From contig JAAEPW010000943.1 in assembly GCA_024232355.1 (NCBI GenBank), forward strand, positions 1 to 10,069: DNA of 10,069 nt. The letters are read 5' to 3'. The notes under the pieces were generated by a model. That model ran no database searches, was not told the origin of the DNA, and was given only the letters and a program-made list of their open reading frames with translations. The translations under genes were made by a program, and so were the position numbers. Positions 1 to 7,319 of the stretch are shown one piece after another. Each line of letters begins with the position of its first letter. Positions within the stretch are counted from its first letter, which is position 1. This stretch comes from Chloroflexota bacterium. Its GTDB lineage: Bacteria > Chloroflexota > Anaerolineae > B4-G1.

Positions 1-163
1 TGGGATAAATCTGGGTGCTGATTTGGTTGGAAATTCAAGTTCGAGTGGGAAGATTCCCCCTGATTCTTGGAAAAACTGCTCGTTGAAAAGCCAAAAATGG
101 CGTTGAGTTGCACTGCAAAAGTCAAAATGAGAATTGCTGATGTTATTGTAACGATCACAATTT
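1..163. other. No gene recognised upstream of the epimerase pseudogene
   Basis: I see no reading frame with a start, a Shine-Dalgarno sequence and recognisable content in this stretch, and no terminator. It may be the decayed promoter region of the following pseudogene. The only pattern is a short inverted repeat, ATTGT at 145-149 and ACAAT at 157-161, just before the pseudogene's Shine-Dalgarno sequence. It could be a relic operator, but five-base arms are expected by chance. Confidence 0.4.
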
Positions 164-175
164 GTGGAGGTTGGC

Positions 176-1145
176 ATGTATTTGACCGTTGAACCAATTA
201 CGTTGAATCTCAAGACCCCATTTCGTATCGCCCACGGTGTCAGTACCGCTCGCTACAATGTATTGGTTCACTTGGATGATAGCATGGGTGAAGCTGCGTT
301 AGCACCCCACTACGGCTACAGCCAGGCAGACGTAACCACCTATCTACAGAGTCTGGACATCGGCACACTGCTGGGAGACGATCCATTGGCGTTGGAAGAT
401 GCGCTTGACCGACTCCCCCCCGGACCAGCTCCAGCGCGAACCGCGATCGACATCGCTTTGCATGATCGCTGGGCCAAGCAACTTGGCCAACCGCTCTATC
501 GGCTGTGGGGATTGAATCCCGTGTGAGCCCCACTCGGTTCTCTTACCATTGGCATCACCGAAAACCAAGATGAACTGCGATAGCGGGTACGATCAGCTGG
601 GGTTTTTCCTATTCTCAAGCTCAAGTTAGGCACTGGCGACCTGGAGGCTGATGAATCTATCGTGCGTATCGCTTGCCAGGAGAAGCAGCCTCTTACCCGC
701 TTGTGTGTGGATGCCAACAGTGCGTGGCAAGTTGAGGAGGCCGCTCGCATCATTCCTCGTCTGACTGCTTATGATCTATTCTTTGTCGAGTAACCCATCC
801 CTGCGGACCAGATAAAAGACTGGCACCGTCTACGTCGTTTGCTTCCTAATAACTTGCCACCCCTTATTGCCGACGAGAGCATACACCGAGAAGGCTGGTG
901 GATTGCGAGAAGCACGTCGAATGATTGCCCTGGCGCGGACGTTGAAATTGCGAATGATGTTGGGTTGTATGGCAGAAAGCTCGGTTGGAATCACTGCCGC
1001 TGCTCACCTGGCTCCACTGGTGGATTTCGCTGATTTGGATGGTAATTTGAACGTGTACAATGATCCCTATATCGGTGTAAAGATGGAGCATGGGCATCTT
1101 TATCTTTCTCAAAAGGCGGGTCTGGGTGTCATGCGCGTAAAATAG
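176..1145 (+). pseudogene. Decayed dipeptide (L-Ala-D/L-Glu) epimerase, enolase superfamily
   Basis: Intact relatives epimerise L-Ala-D/L-Glu and similar dipeptides in the cytoplasm, often from murein peptides. The old start is ATG 176, with GGAGG at 166-170. The first 116 codons read like the family N-terminus (LKTPFRIAHGVS), then TGA stops the frame at 524-526. In the same frame the homology continues (APLGSLTIGITENQDEL), with further stops TAG at 581-583 and TAA at 791-793. The KxK lysines remain (codons 617-619 and 623-625), as do metal-ligand positions in VDAN (Asp codon 710-712), FVE (788-790) and IADES (872-877). At about 880-897 the frame shifts. Compared with the family, roughly 20 codons are missing, including the NIKxxK segment with the second catalytic lysine. 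The homology resumes as GGLREARRMIALA, MLGCMAESSVGITAAAHLAPLVDFADLDGN, and ends at 1145. Three different stop codons plus a deletion rule out recoding. Family call firm; exact substrate unknown. Confidence 0.88.
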
Positions 1146-1171
1146 GTGAGTTAGGTGCGATTTACAATGTT

Positions 1172-1200
1172 TTGACATCTCTCTAAAACTATGTTATAGT
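1172..1200 (+). promoter_or_regulatory. Near-consensus housekeeping promoter for the trmD operon
   Basis: TTGACA at 1172-1177 and TATAGT at 1195-1200 are separated by 17 bases. That is a perfect -35 box and a five-of-six -10 box at optimal spacing. Transcription would start near 1206-1208, leaving an AT-rich leader of about 70 bases before trmD. It lies 26 bases after the end of the epimerase pseudogene, so the trmD operon does not depend on transcription from that dead gene. Confidence 0.85.
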
Positions 1201-1278
1201 GCGAGCATAGATTTTCTAGTAATTTTTGTTGAGAAACTATTATTTAATCATTTTTGATTCTTTATTACTCTATTGAGT

Positions 1279-2046
1279 ATGCACTTCGACATCCTCACAC
1301 TTTTTCCCTCAATGTTCCATGGGCCTTTGGATGAAAGTATCCTCAAAAGGGCCCAGGAGAGCGGACGCCTTTCTGTTGCGCTTCACAACATCCGAGACTA
1401 TGCGGTTGACAAACATCATATGGCTGATGATACACCCTACGGCGGGGGTGGGGGGATGGTGATGAAACCAGACCCCATTTTTGCCGCTGTAGAAGCGATC
1501 CTCCCTGCTTCCAATTCCTCTGATATCGTGGAAGAGGAGGGATCGGATGTGCCAATTGTGCTCCTGAGCCCTCAAGGACGTCTATTTACGCAAGCTGTTG
1601 CTCTGGAACTGGCTCACTATCAACAGCAACGGATGTTGCTCATTTGTGGGCGATATGAGGGAGTGGACGAGCGAGTGCGCCAACATCTGGTCACTGATGA
1701 ACTCTCTATTGGTGACTATGTGATCACTGGTGGAGAGTTGGCGGCAATGATCGTAGTTGATGCTGTGACAAGGCTGTTACCGGGTGTGTTGGGAGACCCG
1801 GGGGCTACTTTTGAGGATTCCCACGCTTGTGGATTGCTGGAAGGACCACATTACACACGACCAGCCACTTTTCGGGACTACCAGGTGCCACAAATATTAC
1901 TGTCTGGAGATCATGCGGCTATTGCCCGCTGGCGCCGGGAGCAATCCCTGCTTCGGACTTTGGAGCGTCGCCCGGATATTTTAGAGCGGGCCGACTTGAC
2001 TCGACAAGATTTAGAGTTTTTGGCTCAATTTACTCGCCAGAATTGA
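1279..2046 (+). CDS. trmD: tRNA (guanine-37-N1)-methyltransferase TrmD
   Basis: TrmD transfers a methyl group from S-adenosylmethionine to N1 of G37 in tRNAs reading CNN codons, which prevents +1 frameshifting. It is cytoplasmic and normally essential. From ATG 1279 the protein is 255 residues, the usual length, and begins [10 protein letters not shown], matching the family start. The TTG at 1273 would add only two residues. SPOUT (trefoil-knot) motifs are intact: [11 protein letters not shown] (50-60), LSPQG (96-100), [12 protein letters not shown] (122-133), [15 protein letters not shown] (143-157). Arg165 and Asp180 (in ATFEDS) correspond to the catalytic Arg154 and Asp169 of E. coli TrmD, and HYTRP (191-195) and LLSG follow. 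No good Shine-Dalgarno sequence precedes the start. The usual neighbours rpsP, rimM and rplS are absent: a pseudogene lies upstream and an ECF sigma gene 42 bases downstream. Confidence 0.97.
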   Translation: MHFDILTLFPSMFHGPLDESILKRAQESGRLSVALHNIRDYAVDKHHMADDTPYGGGGGMVMKPDPIFAAVEAILPASNSSDIVEEEGSDVPIVLLSPQGRLFTQAVALELAHYQQQRMLLICGRYEGVDERVRQHLVTDELSIGDYVITGGELAAMIVVDAVTRLLPGVLGDPGATFEDSHACGLLEGPHYTRPATFRDYQVPQILLSGDHAAIARWRREQSLLRTLERRPDILERADLTRQDLEFLAQFTRQN

Positions 2047-2088
2047 ACCTTTTGATACCTATGAGCGTAATACTATTGGAGAAGATAA

Positions 2089-2676
2089 ATGACCGTACAA
2101 CATGCCGATGGACATCTCATCGCCTGCATCCAAAACGGGGATCTTGACGCTTTGGGTGAACTATATGAGAAGTATAAAACATCGGTTTATCGGACTGCTC
2201 TGGCGATCACTCGTGACGAAAAAGTGGCCGAGGATATCCTCCAGGATGCTTTTCTCCGAGTGCACGCTTATGCGCATAATATTGACCAAACAGTGCCGTT
2301 AGGGCCGTGGCTTTATCGCGTCACTGTAAACCTGGCATACAGTTGGACTCGCCAGGTTAAGCGATGGTTGCACTCTTTTCAAGACATATTAGATCGTTGG
2401 GCATCTCCTACCCAGTGGCGGCCCGAGATGGTCGCAGAGGATGAAGAGTGGCGCCAAGTCTTGGAACAGGCAGTTGATGCGTTATCTCCCAGGCATCGTG
2501 TTGTCATTATTTTGTACTATTTGGAAGAATTGAGCCTCAAAGAGATATCTTATATTATGCAAGTGCCAGAGGGAACGGTCAAATCTCGTCTTCATTATGC
2601 TCGTGAAAGCTTGAAAAAAGCCATTCTGGAGCGAGAGCACAGGTTGGTGCCTGAGGTGGCGTATGATTTCACATAA
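2089..2676 (+). CDS. ECF-type RNA polymerase sigma factor
   Basis: This 195-residue protein has the two-domain layout of an extracytoplasmic-function sigma factor, which directs RNA polymerase to a specific promoter set. Sigma region 2 spans about 20-92: DLDALGELYEKYKTSVYRTAL, the core-binding helix AEDILQDAFLRVHAY (47-61), and GPWLYRVTVNLAYSWTRQVKR (72-92) for -10 recognition. A linker rich in Trp and acidic residues (93-121) follows. Sigma region 4 is at 122-178: LSPRHRVVIILYYLEELSLKEISYIMQVPEGTVKSRLHYARESL, with a helix-turn-helix at about 148-172. Sigma region 3 is absent, as expected. GGAGAAG at 2078-2084 lies four bases before ATG 2089. It probably shares the trmD transcript. The next short gene overlaps its end, the position where an anti-sigma gene is often found. 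Its regulon and inducing signal cannot be read from this window. Confidence 0.93.
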   Translation: MTVQHADGHLIACIQNGDLDALGELYEKYKTSVYRTALAITRDEKVAEDILQDAFLRVHAYAHNIDQTVPLGPWLYRVTVNLAYSWTRQVKRWLHSFQDILDRWASPTQWRPEMVAEDEEWRQVLEQAVDALSPRHRVVIILYYLEELSLKEISYIMQVPEGTVKSRLHYARESLKKAILEREHRLVPEVAYDFT

Positions 2677-3007
2677 GGGTATGAAAGAGAAACGTGGCAA
2701 GGATGAACTGGGGTCTCTACTCCGTTGGTCCTTGGAAGAAAGAGTAGCTGGCGCTTCTCCATCTCCAGAGGTATGGGAGCGGATTCTTGTGCGGGCGGAG
2801 CGACCTGCGGTGTGGAGACGGTCCAAGTTTCGTCAGGGGTATCGAGCGATGAGGACGCAACTAGCCAGGGTTAACGCATTTCTCGTGGCGCAGATTGTTT
2901 CTTGGATGTGGCCTCAAAGCAGATGGGGAGACTTGAAATTTGATCCCCGTTTCGCACACACGCTTTTTGATCAATGCGGTTTCTTTTTGTTTCGGTTAGC
3001 GTTTTAA
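2663..3007 (+). CDS. Small uncharacterised protein translationally coupled to the sigma factor
   Basis: I do not recognise a characterised family. The 114-residue protein starts at ATG 2663, inside the last 14 bases of the sigma gene, with GAGGTGG at 2653-2659. An alternative ATG at 2681 has AAGGG only one base away, so the upstream start is preferred. The N-terminal part is highly charged (KGMKEKRGKDELGSLLRWSLEER), followed by ASPSPEVWERILVRAERP and an Arg-rich stretch. The C-terminal half has several Trp and Phe residues (NAFLVAQIVSWMWPQ and FFLFRLAF) but no convincing transmembrane helix of 20 residues. The overlap suggests coupled translation with the sigma factor and so a possible role in controlling it. 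However, no zinc-binding HxxxCxxC anti-sigma signature is present. The gene is probably real, given the overlap, the ribosome site and the uninterrupted frame. Confidence 0.65.
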   Translation: MISHKGMKEKRGKDELGSLLRWSLEERVAGASPSPEVWERILVRAERPAVWRRSKFRQGYRAMRTQLARVNAFLVAQIVSWMWPQSRWGDLKFDPRFAHTLFDQCGFFLFRLAF

Positions 3008-3076
3008 ATATCCAGGTTGGATGGGTGCTAAATGATATCTGTGTGTAAACGGGCCAAGTCCTTATTTCGAGAGAGG

Positions 3077-3105
3077 TTGCGTTTTCACGGCAATTTAGGT
3101 ATAAT
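3077..3105 (+). promoter_or_regulatory. Promoter for the peptide ABC transporter locus
   Basis: TATAAT at 3100-3105 is a perfect -10 box. TTGCGT at 3077-3082, spaced by 17 bases, shares the TTG core of the -35 consensus. Transcription would start near 3111-3113, about 42 bases before oppD. No terminator is evident between 3007 and this site, so some read-through from the sigma operon remains possible. Confidence 0.75.
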
Positions 3106-3153
3106 GTGCCCCGGTCATTGTACTGGATAATTCTACTTTGTTAAAGGGGAGCC

Positions 3154-4185
3154 ATGTCTGATTCTCAAACAAATCAATCTTCTAATATTTTGCTTGATAT
3201 AAAGAACCTTACCACCCGTTTCTACACCGAAGACGGAGTGGTAAAGGCCGTCAACGGTGTGTCCTACACCCTCGAAGAAGGGGGAATGTTGGGAATCGTT
3301 GGTGAGAGTGGGTGTGGAAAAAGTGTCCACGCCCTTTCTATTATACGTCTGATTCCAAGTCCTCCTGGTAAGATTGAGGATGGGGAAGTCTGGTTTGATG
3401 GACGTAACCTGTTGACGTTGAGTGAGAGGGATATGCATCACGTGCGTGGTGCAGAAATCGCCATGGTCTTTCAGGACCCAATGACCTCGCTCAACCCGGT
3501 GTACACTGTGGGCTTTCAGATTATGGAGGCGCTTAAACTTCATCAGGGGATGGACGATTCTCAAGCGCGGGACCGGGCTGGAGAACTCTTGGCGATGGTT
3601 GGTATTCCAGATGCCCGTATGCGACTGGATGATTATCCTCACCAGTTCTCGGGAGGGATGCGCCAGCGGGCAATGATTGCTATGGGTCTTTCTTGCAATC
3701 CCAAACTCCTCATTGCCGATGAGCCGACGACGGCTCTGGACGTCACCATCCAGGCTCAGATTCTAGAATTGGTAAAGAATCTCCAGCAACAATTGGGAAT
3801 GGCGGTGATGTGGATCACACATGACCTGGGAGTTGTGGCAGGGTTGGCGATGAAGGTCAACGTGATGTATGCTGGTTACATCGTCGAGCGGGGTAACGTA
3901 AAAGACATCTATCTGAAGCCACGCCATCCCTATACGTTGGGGTTGTTGGGGTCACTTCCTCGGCTGGATGCAGCGCCAGGCACCAAATTGATATCTATTC
4001 CGGGGTTGCCCCCTGATCTGATCGCCTTGCCAAAGGGGTGTCCTTTCACGGCGCGGTGCACCTATGCGGTAGACAAGTGCTTGGAAGAAATGCCCCAGTT
4101 GGAAGAGGTGGAAGGTGAAGGTCACATTGTGGCCTGTTGGCGGTGGAAAGATGTTGCGGGTTCACAACGTGGGGAGGCAGTATAA
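3154..4185 (+). CDS. oppD: Oligopeptide/dipeptide ABC transporter ATP-binding protein OppD/DppD
   Basis: This is one of two ATPase subunits that drive peptide import through OppB-OppC at the inner face of the membrane. It has 343 residues, normal for the family. Motifs in order: Walker A GESGCGKS (50-57), Q-loop Gln107 in [11 protein letters not shown], signature FSGGMRQ (165-171), Walker B LLIADEP (185-191) with catalytic Glu190, and the switch His223 in WITHDL. The C-terminal oligopeptide-transporter domain contains PGLPPDL and four cysteines, C296, C302, C309 and C328. Their spacing resembles the C-terminal cysteines that hold a [4Fe-4S] cluster in some structurally studied Opp/Dpp ATPases; cluster binding here is inference. 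AAAGGGGAG at 3143-3151 precedes ATG 3154. It is first in the transporter locus, and its stop shares one base with the start of oppF. Whether it serves oligopeptides, dipeptides or another family-5 ligand cannot be decided. Confidence 0.95.
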   Translation: MSDSQTNQSSNILLDIKNLTTRFYTEDGVVKAVNGVSYTLEEGGMLGIVGESGCGKSVHALSIIRLIPSPPGKIEDGEVWFDGRNLLTLSERDMHHVRGAEIAMVFQDPMTSLNPVYTVGFQIMEALKLHQGMDDSQARDRAGELLAMVGIPDARMRLDDYPHQFSGGMRQRAMIAMGLSCNPKLLIADEPTTALDVTIQAQILELVKNLQQQLGMAVMWITHDLGVVAGLAMKVNVMYAGYIVERGNVKDIYLKPRHPYTLGLLGSLPRLDAAPGTKLISIPGLPPDLIALPKGCPFTARCTYAVDKCLEEMPQLEEVEGEGHIVACWRWKDVAGSQRGEAV

Positions 4186-5180
4186 TGACTGCAGAGAGAG
4201 TATCCTTGGTTCAAGTTCGTAATCTCAAAAAATATTTTCCTATCACACGGGGATCTATCATACAGCGTCACGTGGGTGACATTAGGGCAGTAGATGATGT
4301 GAGTTTTGATATTTACAAAGGGGAGACATTGGGATTGGTTGGTGAAACCGGCAGTGGCAAGACCACTGTGGGCCGGACAATGCTCCGTTTGTATGAGCCA
4401 ACTGCTGGCGAACTCTTTTTTGATGGTACAAACCTGATGGATCTCAGGGGCGGCGAACTGCGCAATATGCGCCGTCGGATGCAGATGATCTTTCAGGACC
4501 CCTACGCCTCGCTGAATCCGCGTATGACGGTGGGCTCTATCGTGGGCGAGCCGTTGGAAGTACACGGAGTTGCTCAAGGAAAAGAGAAGCGAGCGCGGGT
4601 GCAAGAGCTGTTGCGGTTGGTGGGTCTCAATCCATATTTCGTCAACCGCTATCCGCACGAGTTCTCCGGTGGGCAGCGACAGCGCATTGGTATTGCCCGT
4701 GCCTTGGCACTCAATCCCGATCTGATTATCTGCGACGAGCCAATCTCGTCGTTGGATGTGTCTATCCAGGCTCAGGTAGTCAACCTGTTGGAAGAGTTGC
4801 AAGCAGAAATGGGGTTGACCTATTTGTTCATTGCTCACGACTTGAGTATGGTTCGTCACATCAGTGATCGTATGGCGGTGATGTATTTGGGCAAGATTAT
4901 GGAGCTGACCGACCGGAATGAGATTTATCTCAACCCGCTTCACCCATATACTCAGGCGTTAATGTCGGCAGTGCCGGTGCCGGACCCAGTAGTTGAAGAG
5001 AAGCGACCGCGCATTATCTTGGAAGGGGACGTTCCCAGCCCGGCCAACCCGCCAGCCGGTTGTAACTTTAGCACGCGTTGCCCGCGAGCTATCGATATTT
5101 GTTCAGAAGTAGAGCCCGAGTTCGCTGAAGTAAAGCCGGGTCACTTTTGCGCCTGCCATTTGGTAGAGCGCGAGTCTTAG
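4185..5180 (+). CDS. oppF: Oligopeptide/dipeptide ABC transporter ATP-binding protein OppF/DppF
   Basis: This is the second ATPase of the importer, expected to pair with OppD. I chose ATG 4185, in the TAATG overlap with the oppD stop and preceded by GGGGAGG at 4171-4177. Upstream in-frame starts (TTG 4137) would extend into oppD with no family similarity. The result is 331 residues, typical length. Motifs: Walker A GETGSGKT (53-60), Gln104 in [11 protein letters not shown], signature SGGQRQ (161-166), Walker B LIICDEP (180-186) with Glu185, His218 in FIAHDL. The C-terminal domain has C293, C299, C306 and a C322/C324 pair, again a possible [4Fe-4S] site. All ATPase residues are intact. The last ~190 bases have a broken, diverged copy at 9667-9827, downstream of oppC. 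Confidence 0.95.
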   Translation: MTAERVSLVQVRNLKKYFPITRGSIIQRHVGDIRAVDDVSFDIYKGETLGLVGETGSGKTTVGRTMLRLYEPTAGELFFDGTNLMDLRGGELRNMRRRMQMIFQDPYASLNPRMTVGSIVGEPLEVHGVAQGKEKRARVQELLRLVGLNPYFVNRYPHEFSGGQRQRIGIARALALNPDLIICDEPISSLDVSIQAQVVNLLEELQAEMGLTYLFIAHDLSMVRHISDRMAVMYLGKIMELTDRNEIYLNPLHPYTQALMSAVPVPDPVVEEKRPRIILEGDVPSPANPPAGCNFSTRCPRAIDICSEVEPEFAEVKPGHFCACHLVERES

Positions 5181-5434
5181 CATACTTATTCGTGCCCCTT
5201 ATCCTGTCTCAAGGATACTTGGTGAGAGTTGCCCGACTTTCTACAAGTTGTCTTTGAGAGCGCAGGTTGGGGCGTTAGTAGATCAGGAAACTAGTAAATA
5301 GTTGCTGGTTTTCTGTCTACGGAGCCATCAAAGAGGAGGTGATGTAAGAGGGAGAGATAAAAGTGAATACAGTTCGCAAAAGTTGAAAGTACATATTTGG
5401 AAAACCTAACCAAAATCCTACTAGGAGGAGAAAC
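5181..5434 (+). repeat. Leader of the binding-protein gene, first copy of a duplicated module
   Basis: This 254-base non-coding stretch separates oppF from the lipoprotein gene. A diverged copy lies at 9828-10069, and the two can be aligned along nearly their whole length by eye, roughly three quarters identical. The best-matching blocks are TTGGTGAGAGTTGC-like (around 5219), ACTTTCTACA (around 5238), TCTTTGAGA (around 5250), TGGGGCGT (around 5270), TGCTGGTT (around 5303) and AGGAGGTG...TGTAAGAG (from 5334). A short inverted repeat, AACTA and TAGTT around 5290-5304, keeps hairpin potential in the copy with slightly different pairing. I see no clear promoter, no intrinsic terminator and no riboswitch class that I recognise. 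The real ribosome site of the lipoprotein gene, AGGAGG at 5423-5428, lies at its end. Confidence 0.75.
5334..5347 (+). promoter_or_regulatory. Extended Shine-Dalgarno-like element followed directly by AUG-UAA
   Basis: AGGAGGTGAT at 5334-5343 is complementary over ten bases to the conserved 3' end of 16S rRNA. No normal gene follows: the ATG at 5342-5344 is immediately followed by TAA, and the lipoprotein gene has its own ribosome site about 90 bases downstream. The copy at 9985-9996 keeps the element as AAAAAGGAGGTG, followed by GTG-TAA. Ribosome-binding sites placed in leaders are known to protect transcripts from 5' decay in Bacillus (the cry3A stabiliser type). A similar role here is inference. 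Confidence 0.5.
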
Positions 5435-7288
5435 GTGTTAAACAAAAAGTGGTATGTTTTGCTAACTGCGCTGTTGATCGCAGGCACGCTGCTAGCAGCT
5501 TGCGCCCAACCAACGCCCGAAACGGTTGTGCAAGAAGTGCAGGTCGAGGTCACCCGAGTGGTAGAGGGTGAGACGATAGTAGAGACCGTGACAGAGTTGG
5601 TCGAGGTCACCGTGGCACCGCCGGCTGAGCCGGAGAAACCGGTGACATTGAACTGGAACCTGGGCACCGAGCCCCCCCAGATTGATCCCTCTTTGGGCAC
5701 CGACACCACCTCTGTCTTGGTTGACGAGCAGCTCTTCTTGGGGCTGACCGACTTTGACGATGAGACCAGCGAGGTTATCCCCGAGCTGGCCACCAGCTGG
5801 GAAGTCTCAGACGATGGCTTGGTCTGGACGTTCCACCTGCGGGACGATGTGCCGTGGGTGCAATACAACCCGGCCACCGGCGAGACCGCCGTTATGGAAG
5901 ACGATGAGGGCAACCCCCGCATGGTCAACGCCCACGACGTGGTGTATGCCACCAAGCGTACCATTGAGCCATCGACTGGCTCTCAGTATGCCTACGTGCT
6001 CTACATCATCGAGGGTGCAATGGACGTCAACACTGGCGAAGAGACAGATCTGGACACCATCGGCGTCGAGGCAGTTGACGACTATACCGTTGCCTTTACC
6101 CTACGGCAGCCCGCCGGCTACTTCCCCGGCATCGCCAGCATGTGGGTCGTCCGCCCGGTCTATCAGCCGGTCGTTGACGAGTTCGCCGCCCGCTGGGTTG
6201 AGCCTGGCATTATCGTCACCAATGGCCCATACGTAATGGACGAGTGGGTCCACTTTGACAGCATGACCTTGGTCAAGAACCCCCATTTTTATAACGCTGA
6301 CAGCATGCAGATTGAGCGCATTGAATTCACAATGATCGTCGAGGCATCCACCGCCATGGCGATGTACGAGAACAACGAGCTGGACAACACTGGCCCGCCG
6401 TTGGAAGAGATGGACCGCATCAAAGCCGATCCTGTCCTCAGCGAAGAGCTAGATATCCGCTCCAGCCTGTGCACCTACTACTATGGTTTTGTCAACAACA
6501 ATCCGCCCTTTGATGACCCACTAGTTCGCCGGGCCTTTTCCGCGGCCGTTGACCGCGCGAGCCTGGTCGAAAACGTGACCAAGGGTGGGCAGATCCCCGC
6601 CAACACCTTTGCGCCGGTAGGCATTTTCGGCAACACTGCTGAAGATCCATCCATCGCAGGGTGGGCTTTGGACCCCGAGTTGGGCAAACAAAAGGCCCAA
6701 GAGTGGCTGGCCGAGGCCGGTTACCCCAACGGCGAGGGCTTCCCCGTGGTGCAATTGATGCACAACACCAGTGAGGGGCACCGCTCCATCGCCGAGGCGA
6801 TCCAGGCCATGTGGCGCGAGACCCTCAACGTCGAGGTCGAGGTCACCAACATGGAGTGGGGCGTCTATCTAGATCACCTCAGAAACACCACCCCGCTGGA
6901 AGAGATGCCGCACGTGTACCGCTTGGGCTGGTGCGCTGACTATGCTGACCAGAACAACTGGCTGCACGAAGTGTTCAACAGCTCGGAAGGCGCCAACCGC
7001 TTCCGTCGTGGCTGCCTGGACGACACCTGCACGCAGGTCGAGGAACTCCCGTTCGACGAACTCACCGCGCAGGCTGGTGCCGAGCAAGACCCGGCCGTAC
7101 GTTTGGAAATGTACCGCGAGGCCGAGAGACTGTTGGCCGAGGAAGAAGCTGCTTACATTCCGATCTACTACTACAGCGGCGTCAACCTGGACAAGCCTTG
7201 GCTGAACCGTTCGTACCAAAAGCTCGGTGGGCAGCACTTTGACAAGTGGACGATTGACTGGGATGCCAAGAAGGCGGCAACCGAGTAA
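5435..7288 (+). CDS. Peptide-binding lipoprotein, ABC transporter family 5 (OppA/DppA-like)
   Basis: This is the extracytoplasmic solute-binding subunit that captures peptide ligands and delivers them to OppB-OppC. GTG 5435 is preceded by AGGAGG at 5423-5428. The 617-residue precursor has a basic N-terminus (KK), a hydrophobic segment (7-20) and a lipobox LAAC with lipidated Cys23. Residues about 24-69 form a Val/Thr/Glu/Pro-rich tether (EVQVEVTRVVEGETIVETV, then APPAEPEKP). The family-5 binding fold follows: EPPQIDPSLGTDTTS (79-93), LATSWEVSDDGLVWTFHLRDDV (118-139), the AHDVVYATKRTIEP segment, NNNPPFDDPLVRRAFSAAVDR (354-374), and GWCADYADQNNWL (498-510). Asp502 in the last motif is at the place where relatives contact the ligand amino group. 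Cys527 and Cys532 could form a disulfide. Codons strongly favour C or G at the third position, unlike the neighbouring transporter genes. The ligand is not predictable from sequence alone. Confidence 0.95.
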   Translation: MLNKKWYVLLTALLIAGTLLAACAQPTPETVVQEVQVEVTRVVEGETIVETVTELVEVTVAPPAEPEKPVTLNWNLGTEPPQIDPSLGTDTTSVLVDEQLFLGLTDFDDETSEVIPELATSWEVSDDGLVWTFHLRDDVPWVQYNPATGETAVMEDDEGNPRMVNAHDVVYATKRTIEPSTGSQYAYVLYIIEGAMDVNTGEETDLDTIGVEAVDDYTVAFTLRQPAGYFPGIASMWVVRPVYQPVVDEFAARWVEPGIIVTNGPYVMDEWVHFDSMTLVKNPHFYNADSMQIERIEFTMIVEASTAMAMYENNELDNTGPPLEEMDRIKADPVLSEELDIRSSLCTYYYGFVNNNPPFDDPLVRRAFSAAVDRASLVENVTKGGQIPANTFAPVGIFGNTAEDPSIAGWALDPELGKQKAQEWLAEAGYPNGEGFPVVQLMHNTSEGHRSIAEAIQAMWRETLNVEVEVTNMEWGVYLDHLRNTTPLEEMPHVYRLGWCADYADQNNWLHEVFNSSEGANRFRRGCLDDTCTQVEELPFDELTAQAGAEQDPAVRLEMYREAERLLAEEEAAYIPIYYYSGVNLDKPWLNRSYQKLGGQHFDKWTIDWDAKKAATE

Positions 7289-7319
7289 TCACTCTGCCGA
7301 GTTTCATCAAGTTTAAAAA

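Noticed and set aside
145..161. ATTGT...ACAAT inverted repeat as an operator
   Set aside because: Arms of five bases in AT-rich DNA before a pseudogene are expected by chance.
524..793. Stop-codon recoding (selenocysteine or readthrough) in the epimerase
   Set aside because: The stops are TGA, TAG and TAA, and a frameshifting deletion follows, so decay is the simple explanation.
1273..1278. TTG start for trmD two codons upstream
   Set aside because: Family proteins begin at the MxxDILTLFP position, which matches ATG 1279. Neither start has a strong Shine-Dalgarno sequence.
4122..4943. 273-codon minus-strand frame across oppF
   Set aside because: It lies opposite a gene with all ATPase motifs intact, and its translation is His/Gln-rich with no family resemblance.
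5363..5386. Possible seven-codon leader peptide (GTG...TGA) before the lipoprotein gene
   Set aside because: The second copy keeps the TGA but has no start codon in the aligned position, so a conserved leader peptide is not supported.
5317..5964. 215-codon frame on the minus strand opposite the lipoprotein start
   Set aside because: It is low-complexity Ser/Thr/Val-rich sequence mirroring the biased codons of the real gene and has no recognisable domain.
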